NCBI RefSeq assembly: GCF_015277775.1
Contig: NZ_CP063849.1
Location: 7,207,501 to 7,271,500 of the forward strand
Reading direction: 5' to 3'
DNA length: 64,000 nucleotides
DNA from: Paludibaculum fermentans
Lineage (GTDB): Bacteria > Acidobacteriota > Terriglobia > Bryobacterales > Bryobacteraceae
The notes under the pieces are model-generated. The model was not told where the DNA came from and ran no database searches. It was given only the letters and a program-made list of their open reading frames with translations. The translations under genes and the position numbers were made by a program. Shown here one piece after another: positions 1-9,033 of the stretch; positions within the stretch are counted from its first letter, which is position 1; each line of letters starts with the position of its first letter.

Positions 1-504
1 GAGGAAATAGTGGAGCCGCGCCCTTGTTCCGTAGCAGGGGAATCCAGCCGGAGCAAGACAGGTCTCGACAAACATTCGCGCCACATCGAGGTGCTGTGCC
101 CCTTCGGCCCGCTGCAACCGCAGGCTGGCAAATCCCATTGCCAGCCCACCCATCGCGCGCTGGCGCCATAGGTCATATCGGCGGCTTCGTTCTTCTGGTG
201 TGACTTCTTCCGGAAAGTACGTGGCCACAAAATCCTCGTGATTGAGGGTTGCTTCGCGAATCAGTTCACTTCCCATTTCAATAACGTGTTCTGCCATGAG
301 CCGGTCGGCTGCCACGGCGTATTCGCCGCGTGCATCGTACACTTCCCACGCGAGCGTGTGGATCCGCATTCGATCCAGGCTCTCGAGCGGCAATTGGTGT
401 CGCGCATCCCAGCATTCACTAATTAGCTTGTCGTCGGAGAAATCGCCGGAGCGAACAGCCCGGCGAATCTGCTCTACCTTCGTGATTAGTGTCGATTCGG
501 CCAT
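1..504 (-). CDS. Hypothetical protein, 3' end outside the window
   Basis: An open frame of 168 codons starts at an ATG (504-502) and runs off the left edge without a stop. The protein begins MAESTLITKVEQIRRAV and is predicted to be largely helical and charged, with no signal peptide or membrane segment. Alternating Ala/Leu-rich helices (for example AMGGLAMGFASLRLQ near residues 125-140) would fit a helical-repeat or TPR-like protein, but no signature motif is visible and I do not recognise the family. No strong Shine-Dalgarno sequence precedes the ATG. A function cannot be assigned from the visible part. Confidence 0.6.
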   Translation of the reverse strand, partial: MAESTLITKVEQIRRAVRSGDFSDDKLISECWDARHQLPLESLDRMRIHTLAWEVYDARGEYAVAADRLMAEHVIEMGSELIREATLNHEDFVATYFPEEVTPEERSRRYDLWRQRAMGGLAMGFASLRLQRAEGAQHLDVARMFVETCLAPAGFPCYGTRARLHYFL

Positions 505-782
505 TTCAGGGAGACGGAATCATGTTGGCAGTTGTTACATCAGTTGTTTTAAAAAGTACTATTGAAGGTCGAATCATGTCAGGAGCTGAATCAATCGACG
601 TCGACACGTACGTCGGCACTCGCCTGCGGTATCTTGCAACATCCAGATCAACGCATTGCGCTGCAAATCCTAAGTTTCGGTCGAGCCGCGATGCCCCGGG
701 CCATCAATCTGCGCATGGAGCGCCTCCCTCTTCCCCAGAGGTGATTCTCGTGCCGGTTCGAACCTGGAACAAGGAAATAGCG

Positions 783-3248
783 CTATCGGCCGGCGCCGGA
801 TCCAGCCAGCGCCACAGAATAGGTTTCACCTGGTTTCGTCGCGAACTCGATAACCCCGGCCTCGGGCTGTGTGACCACCACGGATCTGCCCCCACTCGTG
901 ACAGCAAACGAACCCGGCGTCCGGATCCGGCAGGTCTTCCCCAGGCTCGACAGAATGGTCGCCTTCTCCAGTACTCCGGCTTGCCACCGGAAGTCCACCT
1001 CGAATCCACCCCTGGCCCGCAAACCCTTTGCCGATCCCGACGCCAGCGATTGCGGCAGCGCCGGCACAAACCGGATCTCCCCGCCGTCCGACTGCAGCAA
1101 CATCTCTCCGATCGCCGCGCTCATCCCGAACGCTCCGTCCACCTGCATCGCATTCGAGCAAATCGAAAACAGGCTCGTCGTCGTGTAGTGGCCCACCGCA
1201 TAGCGCACATTCTCCATGGCTTTGTCGCCATTGCCCAGCCTGGCCCAGCACGCCGCCTTCCAGGCCGACGACCAGCCATTGCCCGGCAGGCCGCGCTGCT
1301 CCAGCACCACCTGGCTCGCCGCCGCGAAGGCCGGCGTCTCTCGCGGAGAAATCTCGTGCCCCGGATACAAACCCCACAAACCGGAGATGTGGCGGTGGCT
1401 CTTCTCCGTCTCATCCCAATCGTCCAGCCACTCCTGCAGATTTCCCTTCCGCCCCACCTGCAGCGGGGCAAGCCTGGCGCGCGCCGCCGTCAAACGACCC
1501 CGCAATTCCGGATCGAACCCCAGAATGCTCGAAGCCTCGGCCACCTCGCTGAACAGTTCTCGCAGAATCTCCATGTCGATCGTGGAACCCGCCGTGAGGC
1601 TCGTCCCGGTCTTCATCGTCGTGACCTCATCGAAGAACTTCACATTCGCCGGCCCGGCCGGAAAGTTCTCCGGCGAAGTGGACGGATTGGTGACCAGCCA
1701 CCCTCGCTTCGGATCGGGCTTCAGGAAGTCCAGGAAGAACTCCGCGCTCCCCTTCAGAACCGGATAGTACTCACGCAGAAATCCGGTATCGCCTGTGTAG
1801 AGATAGTGCTCCCACAAATGCGTGCTGAGCCACGCGCCGCCAGTGGTGAACGCCCCCCAGCTTGGTCCGTCCATCGGAGCCGTCACGCGCCACAGGTCGG
1901 TGTTCTGGTGCTGCACCCAGCCGCGCGCCCCATAGAACTCCTTCGCCGTTTCAGAGCCTTGGTCGGTCAGCTCCCTGATCATGCGGAACAGCGGTTCTGC
2001 ACACTCGCTCAGGTTGGCTGTCTCCGCCATCCAGTAATTCATCTGCGTGTTGATGTTTGTGGTGTACTTCGAATCCCACATCGGATTCATGTCCTTGTTC
2101 CACAAACCCTGCAGATTCGCGGGCTGGCCGCCCGGACGCGAGGACGAGATCAGCAGGTAGCGCCCATACTGGAACAGCAGCCCGGCCAAGGCCGGATCGT
2201 TGGATCCATCGAATGCTTTCAATCGCTCGTCGGTCGGCAGTTTCGAATTCTCCGTGGCCGGCAGTTCGATCGAGGCCCGCCGGAACAGCCGCTGATGTTC
2301 TTGGGTATGAGCCTGCTTCAAGCGCTCGAAGCTCAACGCCACGGCAGCCTTCATCACTTGCTCGACCCGTGCCGCCGGATCCCCGGTCACATCCTTGTAG
2401 TTGACAAAGTTCGTGGCCGCCGCAATCACCAGCGTCACCGCGTCGGCCCTGCTCACGCTGAGCACATCGTCGTCGACCCGCACCGTCCCGCCCGTCGCGC
2501 TGGCGCGCAGCCGCGCCTCATATCGAAGTTTCCCTCCAACTCCCATGTAGTCCGCTGACCGCCCGCGCAACACCAGCCCGTCCGATCCCTGGCCCTCCAT
2601 CTGGAAGTAATCGGTCGCGTAGTTCGAGTGGGCCGTATTCCGGTACCCGCGCAGCTGCGCGGTGAACGAGATCCGCCCTGGCTGGTTGGCGGTCAACCGC
2701 ACCAGCACCACCTGGTGCACGGGACTCACCAGCACCTCGCGTGTATACCGGACCCCGTCCTGCACGTACCTGGTCGTGATCACCGCCGTGTCCAGATCCA
2801 ACTCGTGGCGGTACTCCGAAACATCGCCCGTGGCGTCCAGCGACAACACGAGGTTTGCCAGCGCCTGATACTTCTGCTGCTCCACGGGGTAGCCCATCAT
2901 GCGACGCCCAAACAGCACGTGGGCCTGCTTGTACTGGCCTTCAAAAAGGAGCTTCTGGATCTCCGGCAGCGCCTCCCGTCCGCCTTTCACTACCGTGGAG
3001 TAGGGGCCGCCGGACCAGTAGGTGGCTTCGTTGAGTTGGATCTGCTCCTCGGCTGTGCCTCCGAAGACCATCGCCCCCAGGCGGCCGTTGCCGGCTGGAA
3101 AGGCGTTCTCCCACTTCTCCGCCGGATGAGTGTAGAACAGCACCGCATCCGGTCCCGCCCAGGCCTTGCCCGGGGTAGCGCCCCCCAGGAGGCAGAGAAT
3201 CAACCCTGCTGCGATCTTTGTTGCACTGGCTCGGCCCACCGTAGTCAT
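783..3248 (-). CDS. Secreted glycoside hydrolase family 95 (alpha-L-fucosidase-like)
   Basis: 821 residues, the usual size for GH95. A signal peptide with a hydrophobic core at residues 12-24 ends near AWA-GP (about 31), so the enzyme is exported. The N-terminal beta domain begins at PAEKWENAFPAGNGRLGAM (about 42-60), a hallmark of the family; the (alpha/alpha)6 catalytic domain follows from about 300. Residues matching the Bifidobacterium AfcA active site are visible: the Asn pair in NIN (398/400), Glu in STSPENF (527) and Asp in QVDGAFG (704). GH95 enzymes invert the anomeric configuration while removing alpha-1,2-L-fucose or L-galactose from glycans. The gene stands alone with no glycan operon beside it. 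The exact substrate (fucose or galactose) cannot be read from sequence. Confidence 0.93.
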   Translation of the reverse strand: MTTVGRASATKIAAGLILCLLGGATPGKAWAGPDAVLFYTHPAEKWENAFPAGNGRLGAMVFGGTAEEQIQLNEATYWSGGPYSTVVKGGREALPEIQKLLFEGQYKQAHVLFGRRMMGYPVEQQKYQALANLVLSLDATGDVSEYRHELDLDTAVITTRYVQDGVRYTREVLVSPVHQVVLVRLTANQPGRISFTAQLRGYRNTAHSNYATDYFQMEGQGSDGLVLRGRSADYMGVGGKLRYEARLRASATGGTVRVDDDVLSVSRADAVTLVIAAATNFVNYKDVTGDPAARVEQVMKAAVALSFERLKQAHTQEHQRLFRRASIELPATENSKLPTDERLKAFDGSNDPALAGLLFQYGRYLLISSSRPGGQPANLQGLWNKDMNPMWDSKYTTNINTQMNYWMAETANLSECAEPLFRMIRELTDQGSETAKEFYGARGWVQHQNTDLWRVTAPMDGPSWGAFTTGGAWLSTHLWEHYLYTGDTGFLREYYPVLKGSAEFFLDFLKPDPKRGWLVTNPSTSPENFPAGPANVKFFDEVTTMKTGTSLTAGSTIDMEILRELFSEVAEASSILGFDPELRGRLTAARARLAPLQVGRKGNLQEWLDDWDETEKSHRHISGLWGLYPGHEISPRETPAFAAASQVVLEQRGLPGNGWSSAWKAACWARLGNGDKAMENVRYAVGHYTTTSLFSICSNAMQVDGAFGMSAAIGEMLLQSDGGEIRFVPALPQSLASGSAKGLRARGGFEVDFRWQAGVLEKATILSSLGKTCRIRTPGSFAVTSGGRSVVVTQPEAGVIEFATKPGETYSVALAGSGAGR

Positions 3249-3406
3249 TCAGTCATTATGGAGGAGACCCGCTGCTCTCGGGCAGCCGCCTCTGCCCCGG
3301 CATTGGCTTCCAGTCCCCTCCGCCGCCATCGCCGGAATGATCACAATTCTGCACCTGCTCGCCACCTTATGATTGAAGTGTCGTCTGGGGAAGGGGAACC
3401 GCTATC

Positions 3407-4063
3407 ATGATCTGCCAATCGCTTTGTTTGAAGCTTGCCGTAATTACCTGCTTTGTACCGCTTTGCCTTCCGGCGCAGGAGTCTGGCCAGGCTTGGACTG
3501 TGGCGGTGGACGGGGTGCCTGGCGAAGCCCCGACGGTGACGGTGAAAGGCAAGGTGTATGTGGATTTGGACACGATTGTTCAACTGCTGGGGGCCAGCCA
3601 GCAGCGTACCGGAAATCGCGTCATCGTCCGCCTTCCGAAACGTGGCGCCGAGGATCCTGACAGCGAAGCGAAACTGTCCAGGCCCTTCATCGTGGCCGGC
3701 ATCGAACTAATGAGCACGATCCGGGAATGGCGTCACATGATCATCACTGCCACCGCGGGCAGCTATCCATTTCTGGAGGACAGGGCTGGACCCTACGGCA
3801 GGAACGCCGACAGCAAACTGGCGCTGGTCACTGGAGCGGCGGTGACGGAGGCGGATCGCAGCGTGCTGGACCTGCTGAACAAGGAAACGGATCTCATGCG
3901 CAAATTCAGCGATAAGTACGTTGGCTTGCGAAAAGCATCCTTGGGCGTCCTTCCGGAAGATGTGGAAAATGACCCGCTAGGTCTCCAGATTCTGGATTGC
4001 GCCAGGGGGCTGTCCGCGCTGGCTGGTTCCCAGCGCTTTCAGGACGTAATCGCCTGCCACTGA
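3407..4063 (+). CDS. Secreted hypothetical protein with a stalk-like N-terminal domain
   Basis: 218 residues. An N-terminal signal peptide (MICQSLCLKLAVITCFVPLCLPAQ) precedes a short segment, about residues 28-78, with the pattern VAVDGVPGEAPTVTVKGKVYVDLDTIVQLLGAS. This resembles the copper-amine-oxidase N-terminal 'stalk' repeat found in many secreted proteins. The remaining helical part (about 85-218, containing RAGPYGRNADSKLALVTG) is not recognised. The gene is divergent from the GH95 gene with a 158-bp gap. A purine-rich stretch (GGGGAAC) lies before the ATG. Export is well supported; function is unknown. Confidence 0.7.
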   Translation: MICQSLCLKLAVITCFVPLCLPAQESGQAWTVAVDGVPGEAPTVTVKGKVYVDLDTIVQLLGASQQRTGNRVIVRLPKRGAEDPDSEAKLSRPFIVAGIELMSTIREWRHMIITATAGSYPFLEDRAGPYGRNADSKLALVTGAAVTEADRSVLDLLNKETDLMRKFSDKYVGLRKASLGVLPEDVENDPLGLQILDCARGLSALAGSQRFQDVIACH

Positions 4064-4236
4064 GGACAGCCACGCCGGCGAGACAGGCGTTGCGCGCGGC
4101 CGGCCGGGCAGCTTTGCGAACTCACCGGTCCTCACTCACGCAGGGCCGCGCACACGCCCGGTAGTCCCGACCTCACACTCGCACTGCCGGAGCGGCTCCC
4201 CCGCGCGGTGCCGATCCGAAGCCGGTCCTGTCCGGA

Positions 4237-5124
4237 TCACCCCTTTGCGCCGCCCCCAATCAGTTCCAGTTCCGCCAAAACCGCCGCCGGAATCTCCAGT
4301 TTGGCGGCCGCCAGATTCTCTCGCAGGTGCCCGCGCGACGACGTGCCCGGAATCAGCAGCACATTCGGAGCCCGCTGCAGCAGCCAGGCCAGTGCCACCT
4401 GCATCGGCGTAGCGCCCAGCGCCTGCGCCGCCGCATCCAGCCGGGATGATTGCAGCGGACTGAATCCACCCAGCGGGAAGAACGGCACGTACGCGATCCC
4501 CTGGGCCGCCAACTCGTCAATGAACTGCTCATCCGTCCTGTGCGCCAGGTTGTACAGGTTCTGGACGCAGACGATCTCCGTGATCTTCCGCGCCTCCGCC
4601 AGTTGCGAGGGCGTCACGTTACTCAAGCCGAGGTGACGGATGAGCCCTTGCCTCTTCAACTCCGCCAGCACCGTCAGCGGCGCTTCGATGGATCCTTCCG
4701 CCGGCCCCATGATGGCGCCCACTCGAAGATTCACAACTTCCAACGCATCGAGTCCCAGGTTGCGCAGGTTGTCGTGGACGCCGCTGGTCAATTCCTCCGC
4801 CGACAGCGCATGAATCCACGACTTGTCCTCCCCGCGCCGCGCACCCAGCTTGGTCACCATCACCAGGCCGTCCGGATAAGGATGCAGCGCCTGCCGGATG
4901 AGCTGATTCGTCACATGCGGCCCGTAAAAGTCGCTGGTGTCGATATGGTCCACGCCGCTGGCCACCGCCTCGCGCAGCACCGCAACCGCTTCATCAACAT
5001 CGCGCGGCGGCCCCCACACCCCCGGGCCCGCCAACTGCATGGCGCCATACCCCATGCGATTCACCGTCAATGCGCCTCCCGCCAGCGGAAAGCGGCCGCC
5101 GGGCAGGCTCTGTGTCGTCATCAT
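4237..5124 (-). CDS. pdxI: Aldo/keto reductase, pyridoxal reductase (PdxI/YdbC)-like
   Basis: 295 residues from the ATG at 5124, chosen because GAGGAGAAACG stands directly upstream; ATG at 5121 is an equal alternative and longer starts have no ribosome site. The (beta/alpha)8 NADPH-dependent fold is clear: catalytic Asp62 and Tyr67 in HIDTSDFYGPH and Lys92 in VTKLGARRG. The usual catalytic His is replaced in VVNLRVG, as I recall it is in E. coli YdbC/PdxI, to which the whole chain (HPYPDGLVMVTK, GPAEGSIEAPLTVLAE, VPFFPLGGFSPLQSS) is very similar. PdxI reduces pyridoxal to pyridoxine in vitamin B6 salvage. The gene is divergent from a TetR regulator that probably controls it. The symbol rests on sequence resemblance from memory. 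Confidence 0.85.
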   Translation of the reverse strand: MMTTQSLPGGRFPLAGGALTVNRMGYGAMQLAGPGVWGPPRDVDEAVAVLREAVASGVDHIDTSDFYGPHVTNQLIRQALHPYPDGLVMVTKLGARRGEDKSWIHALSAEELTSGVHDNLRNLGLDALEVVNLRVGAIMGPAEGSIEAPLTVLAELKRQGLIRHLGLSNVTPSQLAEARKITEIVCVQNLYNLAHRTDEQFIDELAAQGIAYVPFFPLGGFSPLQSSRLDAAAQALGATPMQVALAWLLQRAPNVLLIPGTSSRGHLRENLAAAKLEIPAAVLAELELIGGGAKG

Positions 5125-5168
5125 CGTTTCTCCTCGGTCTCCTGTTACCTGAAGTCCTGCGTCTACAT

Positions 5169-5181
5169 CACATTGGATGTG
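5169..5181. promoter_or_regulatory. Possible TetR operator in the pdxI/TetR divergent intergenic region
   Basis: A perfect 5-bp inverted repeat, CACAT-TGG-ATGTG, lies in the 83-bp space between the divergent start codons of the reductase and the TetR gene. TetR proteins usually bind short dyads in exactly this setting. The arms are short, so chance occurrence is possible. Confidence 0.3.
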
Positions 5182-5207
5182 GCCTCGCGCCAAAAAGGAG
5201 TTCGCAT

Positions 5208-5864
5208 TTGCCCCAACGTCCGCCGGCCTTCATAGAGCCCCGTAAATCGCCGGTTCAGGCGCGTTCCACCGCCAGCGTGGACGCGATTCTACAGGCCACC
5301 ATTCAGGTTTTGCTCCAGGTCGGCAAGGAACGTCTCACCACCACCCGCGTAGCCCATCGGGCGGGCGTCTCCATCGGCACCCTCTACCAGTACTTTCCCA
5401 ACAAAACGGCCCTCCTGCAGGCGGCCTTGAAACGCCACTTGGCTGAAGTAGTGGCCGTCGTGGAACACGAATGTAGGGAACAACAGGGGAAGACCGCGCG
5501 GCAGATGGTCACCGCGCTCATCACGTCTTTTCTCAACGCCAAAATGAGGAAGGTGAAGACAAGCGTGGCCTTCTACTCGGTCGCCGCCGATATCGATGGC
5601 ACGAAAATTGCCCAACAAATGCAGGCCCGCATCGACCACGCCATAGTCGGCATGCTCTCCACCGCCTGCGACTCGCCCGGCGCCGACCCACAGCTCATCG
5701 CGGATACGCTCCAAGGCGCGATGACCGGTGTTACCCGCCGGCTGCTCGAAGCCGGCGCGTCCGAGAAGCAGTTCGAGGCCATGAAGCACGAGCTGATCTT
5801 CCTGGCCTGCGCTTACCTGGACGCCTCTTCCACTCGCGCTACGGTCCACTCCGCGGGCAACTGA
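5208..5864 (+). CDS. TetR/AcrR family transcriptional regulator
   Basis: 218 residues if read from the TTG at 5208. I chose this start because AAAAAGGAG lies seven bases upstream and because longer readings run into the divergent promoter. The N-terminal helix-turn-helix is typical of TetR: ILQATIQVLLQVGKERLTTTRVAHRAGVSIGTLYQYFPNKTALL (about residues 24-67). The C-terminal ligand/dimer domain is variable, and no ligand can be inferred. The gene is divergent from the pyridoxal-reductase-like gene, the usual layout for a regulator repressing its neighbour and itself. It ends 26 bp from the convergent permease gene. Confidence 0.9.
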   Translation: MPQRPPAFIEPRKSPVQARSTASVDAILQATIQVLLQVGKERLTTTRVAHRAGVSIGTLYQYFPNKTALLQAALKRHLAEVVAVVEHECREQQGKTARQMVTALITSFLNAKMRKVKTSVAFYSVAADIDGTKIAQQMQARIDHAIVGMLSTACDSPGADPQLIADTLQGAMTGVTRRLLEAGASEKQFEAMKHELIFLACAYLDASSTRATVHSAGN

Positions 5865-5890
5865 TTCTCGAACTGCTGGCCCGGGCCCCG

Positions 5891-8530
5891 CTACTCCTCG
5901 CGCAGGTACGCCGCCGGATCCACCTCCGCCGCTCGCGTCGCCGGCCCGTACATCGAGGCCAATGCCGCCGTGCCCACGAAGCACATCACGAACAGAAAGG
6001 CTGGCGGGTCGTAGGGACTCAGGCCGTAGAACGAACCCATCAGCAGCCGCGCCAACGCCGCCGCGACAAGCACCCCGATCCCCAGGCCCAACGCCACAAT
6101 CCGGAAGCCCTGGCGGAAGACCATCGCCAGGATGATCCGCTTGCTCGCCCCCAACGCCACGCGAATGCCGAACTCACGCCTCCGCTGGCCCACCAGGTAG
6201 GTCATCACTCCGTATAGCCCCACGCCGGCCAGGCTCAATGCCATCACGCCCAGGCACATCGCCAGGGCGGAGCCCGCCAGGGGCAGTAATCGCCAGCGGT
6301 TCAGCACCTCGCCCATCGACTCGATCGACACCGGCAGTTCCGGGTCGATCGCCCGGAAGGTGTCCGTCAATTCGGTGCGGGCCGCGGGCGTATCGCCATC
6401 CAACTGCACCAGCAGGGCGCTCAGCTCCAGCTTGCTCGGATCGAATGGCAGGTACACATAATTCTCATCAACCCGCGAGAGCCACACGCTACGCGTATCC
6501 TCGGCGACCCCCACCACCTCCCGCCACGGCTGCGGTGTGTCGTTCTGTACGCGAAATCGCTGCCCGATGGGTGGCTCGCCGGGCCACAGCCTGCGCGCTG
6601 TCGCCTGGCTGACCACCGCCACCGGCGCCCCCTCTGCAATCTCCGCTTCTGTGAAGCTGCGCCCGGCCGTGATCGCGATCCCGAACAGCCGGAAGAACTC
6701 CGGCGACACCTGGTTGTATGGACTGCTGGCGCGCCGGTCGCCCTGGGGCTCGCCCGGAACGAGTATCGAGATCGTCGGCCGGTCGGACAGCGGCGGTGAC
6801 GAGGCTAAGGCCATGGAGCGCACAGAGCGGGAGGACCGCAGGCGCATCGCCACTCGCCTCTGGAATGCCGTAGCCTGTGCCGAGGTATAACCCGCACTGG
6901 CGAGATCGTAATGCACCGTTACCACCCGCTCCGTCTTGAAGCCCGGATCCGTCGCCAGCGATTGCTGGAAGCTGCGGATCATCAGTCCGGCGGCGCATAG
7001 CAGCACCGTGCACACCGCGACCTGCGCCGCCATCAGCGCGTTCCGCAACCTTGAACCTTGCGCCCCGCCGCCCTCCTGGCGTACAGCCGCTGCCAGGTCC
7101 AGCCGCGTCGCGTTCAACGCCGGTGTGATCCCGCAGGCCACCGCCGACACCAGCGAAATCCCCAGCATGAACACCCACACGCCCGCATCCAACTGGAGGG
7201 CGGGCAGCACCAGCCCCATGGCCGCGGCCTGTTGGCCCAGGAACCGCGAGGCGCTCTGCAGCAGTTGCGCGGCCACCAGCGTGCCCGCCAGGCCGCCCAT
7301 CAGCGCCAGCACCACGCTCTCCGTCATCAGTTGCCTGATCAGCCGTCCGCGCCCCGCGCCCAGGGCCACGCGTGTCGCCATCTCCTTCCCGCGCCGCGAA
7401 GCCCGCGCCAGCAGAAGATTCGCCAGGTTGGCGCACGCGATCAGCAGCACCATCCCCGTCGGAGCCATCAGCAGAAACAGGAACGGCAGCATTTCGGCGT
7501 TCAGCGGAAAGAGAACCGCCGGACGCAGCTCAATCGGGAAGACTTCCGCTTCGTCCGGCCGCCGCTCCGGCACCCGGGCGGCAATCGCCGACAGCTCCTC
7601 CTGCACCTGCCTGCGCGTCACGCCCGGCGCCAGGCGGCCCACTAGAATCAGCCGCCGGTTGTCCTGATCCTTCCGGATGTCGTATCCAGGCCGCAGCAGC
7701 CCCTCGTCGCTCAGCCGGATCCAAAGGTCGGGCAGCATCAGGTCGGGCCCCTGAAACTCAGCCGGCATCACGCCCATCACCGTGAAGAGCTGCTGATTCA
7801 GCCGGATCGTCGCCCCAACCGGATTCGCTTCGGGCCCAAAATAGCGCGCCGCCATGCGATGGCTCAACACGGCGAAAGCGGCAGGCTCCACCGCGCCCGG
7901 CTGGAACACCGACCCCCGCGGAGGGCGTGTGTTCAAAACTCGGAAGAAGTTGTCCGACACCAGTGCTGCCCGTGCTTTCCCACCGGAAGACTGCGCGGTA
8001 CTGCCCACCTGCACGGTCGCATAAGGATCGTAGGCGGCGACATCGATGTGCTCTTTGCCCTGCTCTCGCAATGCGTCGTACAAGCGGTACGGCAGCACCC
8101 GGTGTCCTCGAGTAATACCCGCGATCCGTTCAGCGCCGGGCAGCGGCAGCGGCCGGTAGCACAGCGCCCGGACGATCGACACCAGGCCCACGTTGAGTCC
8201 AATCCCCAAACCCAGCACGGCGATGGCGGTCAGCGTAAACGCCGGAGCCCTGCGCAGTGCCCGCAGGCCATACCACGCATCGCGCACGATCGACTCGATT
8301 ACCGGAAACGTCATCCCATCGCGATACTCTTCCTTGGTGCGGGTAGTGCCCCCAATCGCGCGGACTGCAGCCTGCCGCGCCTCCTCCTCCGTCATCCCGC
8401 GAGCCAGGTTCTCTTCAGTCAGCGCATCCAGGTGGAACTGGAGCTCGTCGTCGATCTCGCTGTCGACCCGATTCCGGCGCACCAGGCGGCCCACCCGGAA
8501 CAACAACGCCCTCAGTAGGTCCGGGGTCAT
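5891..8530 (-). CDS. ADOP-type MacB/FtsX-like permease (pair 1)
   Basis: 879 residues from the ATG at 8530, which overlaps the PadR stop codon in an ATGA, so the two are translationally coupled. The order is: a charged helical N-terminal segment (DELQFHLDALTEENLARGMTEEEARQAA) typical of acidobacterial permeases; a first membrane helix near residues 85-105; a MacB-type periplasmic domain; an FtsX membrane block (ANLANLLLARASRRGKEMATRVALGAGRGRLIRQL region); a second periplasmic domain; and a final FtsX block ending DPAAYLREE. No ATPase gene is adjacent, as usual for this 'orphan' class. Substrate is unknown; relatives export peptides or drugs or transmit mechanical force across the membrane. 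Confidence 0.9.
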   Translation of the reverse strand: MTPDLLRALLFRVGRLVRRNRVDSEIDDELQFHLDALTEENLARGMTEEEARQAAVRAIGGTTRTKEEYRDGMTFPVIESIVRDAWYGLRALRRAPAFTLTAIAVLGLGIGLNVGLVSIVRALCYRPLPLPGAERIAGITRGHRVLPYRLYDALREQGKEHIDVAAYDPYATVQVGSTAQSSGGKARAALVSDNFFRVLNTRPPRGSVFQPGAVEPAAFAVLSHRMAARYFGPEANPVGATIRLNQQLFTVMGVMPAEFQGPDLMLPDLWIRLSDEGLLRPGYDIRKDQDNRRLILVGRLAPGVTRRQVQEELSAIAARVPERRPDEAEVFPIELRPAVLFPLNAEMLPFLFLLMAPTGMVLLIACANLANLLLARASRRGKEMATRVALGAGRGRLIRQLMTESVVLALMGGLAGTLVAAQLLQSASRFLGQQAAAMGLVLPALQLDAGVWVFMLGISLVSAVACGITPALNATRLDLAAAVRQEGGGAQGSRLRNALMAAQVAVCTVLLCAAGLMIRSFQQSLATDPGFKTERVVTVHYDLASAGYTSAQATAFQRRVAMRLRSSRSVRSMALASSPPLSDRPTISILVPGEPQGDRRASSPYNQVSPEFFRLFGIAITAGRSFTEAEIAEGAPVAVVSQATARRLWPGEPPIGQRFRVQNDTPQPWREVVGVAEDTRSVWLSRVDENYVYLPFDPSKLELSALLVQLDGDTPAARTELTDTFRAIDPELPVSIESMGEVLNRWRLLPLAGSALAMCLGVMALSLAGVGLYGVMTYLVGQRRREFGIRVALGASKRIILAMVFRQGFRIVALGLGIGVLVAAALARLLMGSFYGLSPYDPPAFLFVMCFVGTAALASMYGPATRAAEVDPAAYLREE

Positions 8531-8853
8531 TCCGACCCCTTCAACAGGCGCGCCATCGTGCCGGCGAGGACATTCCACTGCGCGGTCTCCACGGCCAGTT
8601 GCTTCCGTCCCGTGCGAGTAATCGAGTAGAACTTGGCCTTGCGATTGTTTTCGGAAAGCCCCCACTCCGCCGTGATCCAGCCCCTCTCCTGCAGGCGGAC
8701 CAGCGCCGGATAGATCGTGCCCTGCTTCAGCTTCAGAGCCTCTTCGCTCACCTGTTCCAGCCGGCGCGCGATCCCATATCCATGCAGCCGCCCCATGGAA
8801 TGCAGGCACTGCAGCACCATCACATCAAGTGTTCCGAGAGGAATATCCGTCAT
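8527..8853 (-). CDS. PadR family regulator (pair 1)
   Basis: 108 residues. The start at 8853 (MTDIPLGTLDVMVLQCL) fits the family length; an ATG at 8880 would add nine residues but lies inside the palindrome described separately. The winged helix is unmistakable: GRLHGYGIARRLEQ, LKLKQGTIYPALVRLQERGWI, and the wing GLSENNRKAKFYSITRTGRKQL. PadR proteins of this short class are dimeric repressors, often ligand- or drug-released, and usually govern the gene next to them. Here that is the permease, with which the gene overlaps by four bases. Its own control probably runs through the 13-bp inverted repeat just upstream. Confidence 0.93.
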   Translation of the reverse strand: MTDIPLGTLDVMVLQCLHSMGRLHGYGIARRLEQVSEEALKLKQGTIYPALVRLQERGWITAEWGLSENNRKAKFYSITRTGRKQLAVETAQWNVLAGTMARLLKGSE

Positions 8854-8859
8854 GTAGAG

Positions 8860-8895
8860 GCTCTGCAGGAAGCCTATCATTCCTTCCTGCAGAGC
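8860..8895. promoter_or_regulatory. 13-bp perfect inverted repeat upstream of PadR 1, probable operator
   Basis: The arms 8860-8872 (GCTCTGCAGGAAG) and 8883-8895 are exact reverse complements separated by 10 bases. The element starts 7 bp upstream of the PadR start codon. PadR regulators commonly repress their own promoters by binding extended dyads, so autoregulation is the simplest reading. A hairpin in the mRNA leader is an alternative. Confidence 0.55.
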
Positions 8896-9010
8896 GTCAA
8901 CAGGAGAAGCCAGCCCAAGCCCTGCACGGCGAGCCGATCCTACCTGCCCACCCGGTGCACGCGCATGTCGCCCCGCCCTGCGGCCCGCCAAAGCGAACAA
9001 ACCCCGTATT

Positions 9011-9033
9011 GAGCCGCGACCGTCAGGGAGCGG
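9011..9033. repeat. Short GC-rich intergenic element, possibly a dispersed repeat
   Basis: A 23-bp partly palindromic string beginning GAGCCGCGACCGTCAGGG. From memory, near-identical strings occur many times between genes of Bryobacterales and some Planctomycetes. Only one copy was noticed in this window, so its repetitive nature is recollection, not observation. Confidence 0.35.

Noticed and set aside
489-2558. 689-codon + strand open frame opposite the GH95 gene
   Set aside because: Arg/Pro/Gln/His-rich translation typical of the antisense of a GC-rich gene, no domain, and it runs past the GH95 catalytic region that is clearly coding on the other strand.
5070-5207. Longer TetR reading from an ATG at 5070
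   Set aside because: The extra 46 residues overlap the divergent reductase gene and its promoter and do not resemble a TetR N-terminus; the TTG at 5208 has a strong ribosome site.
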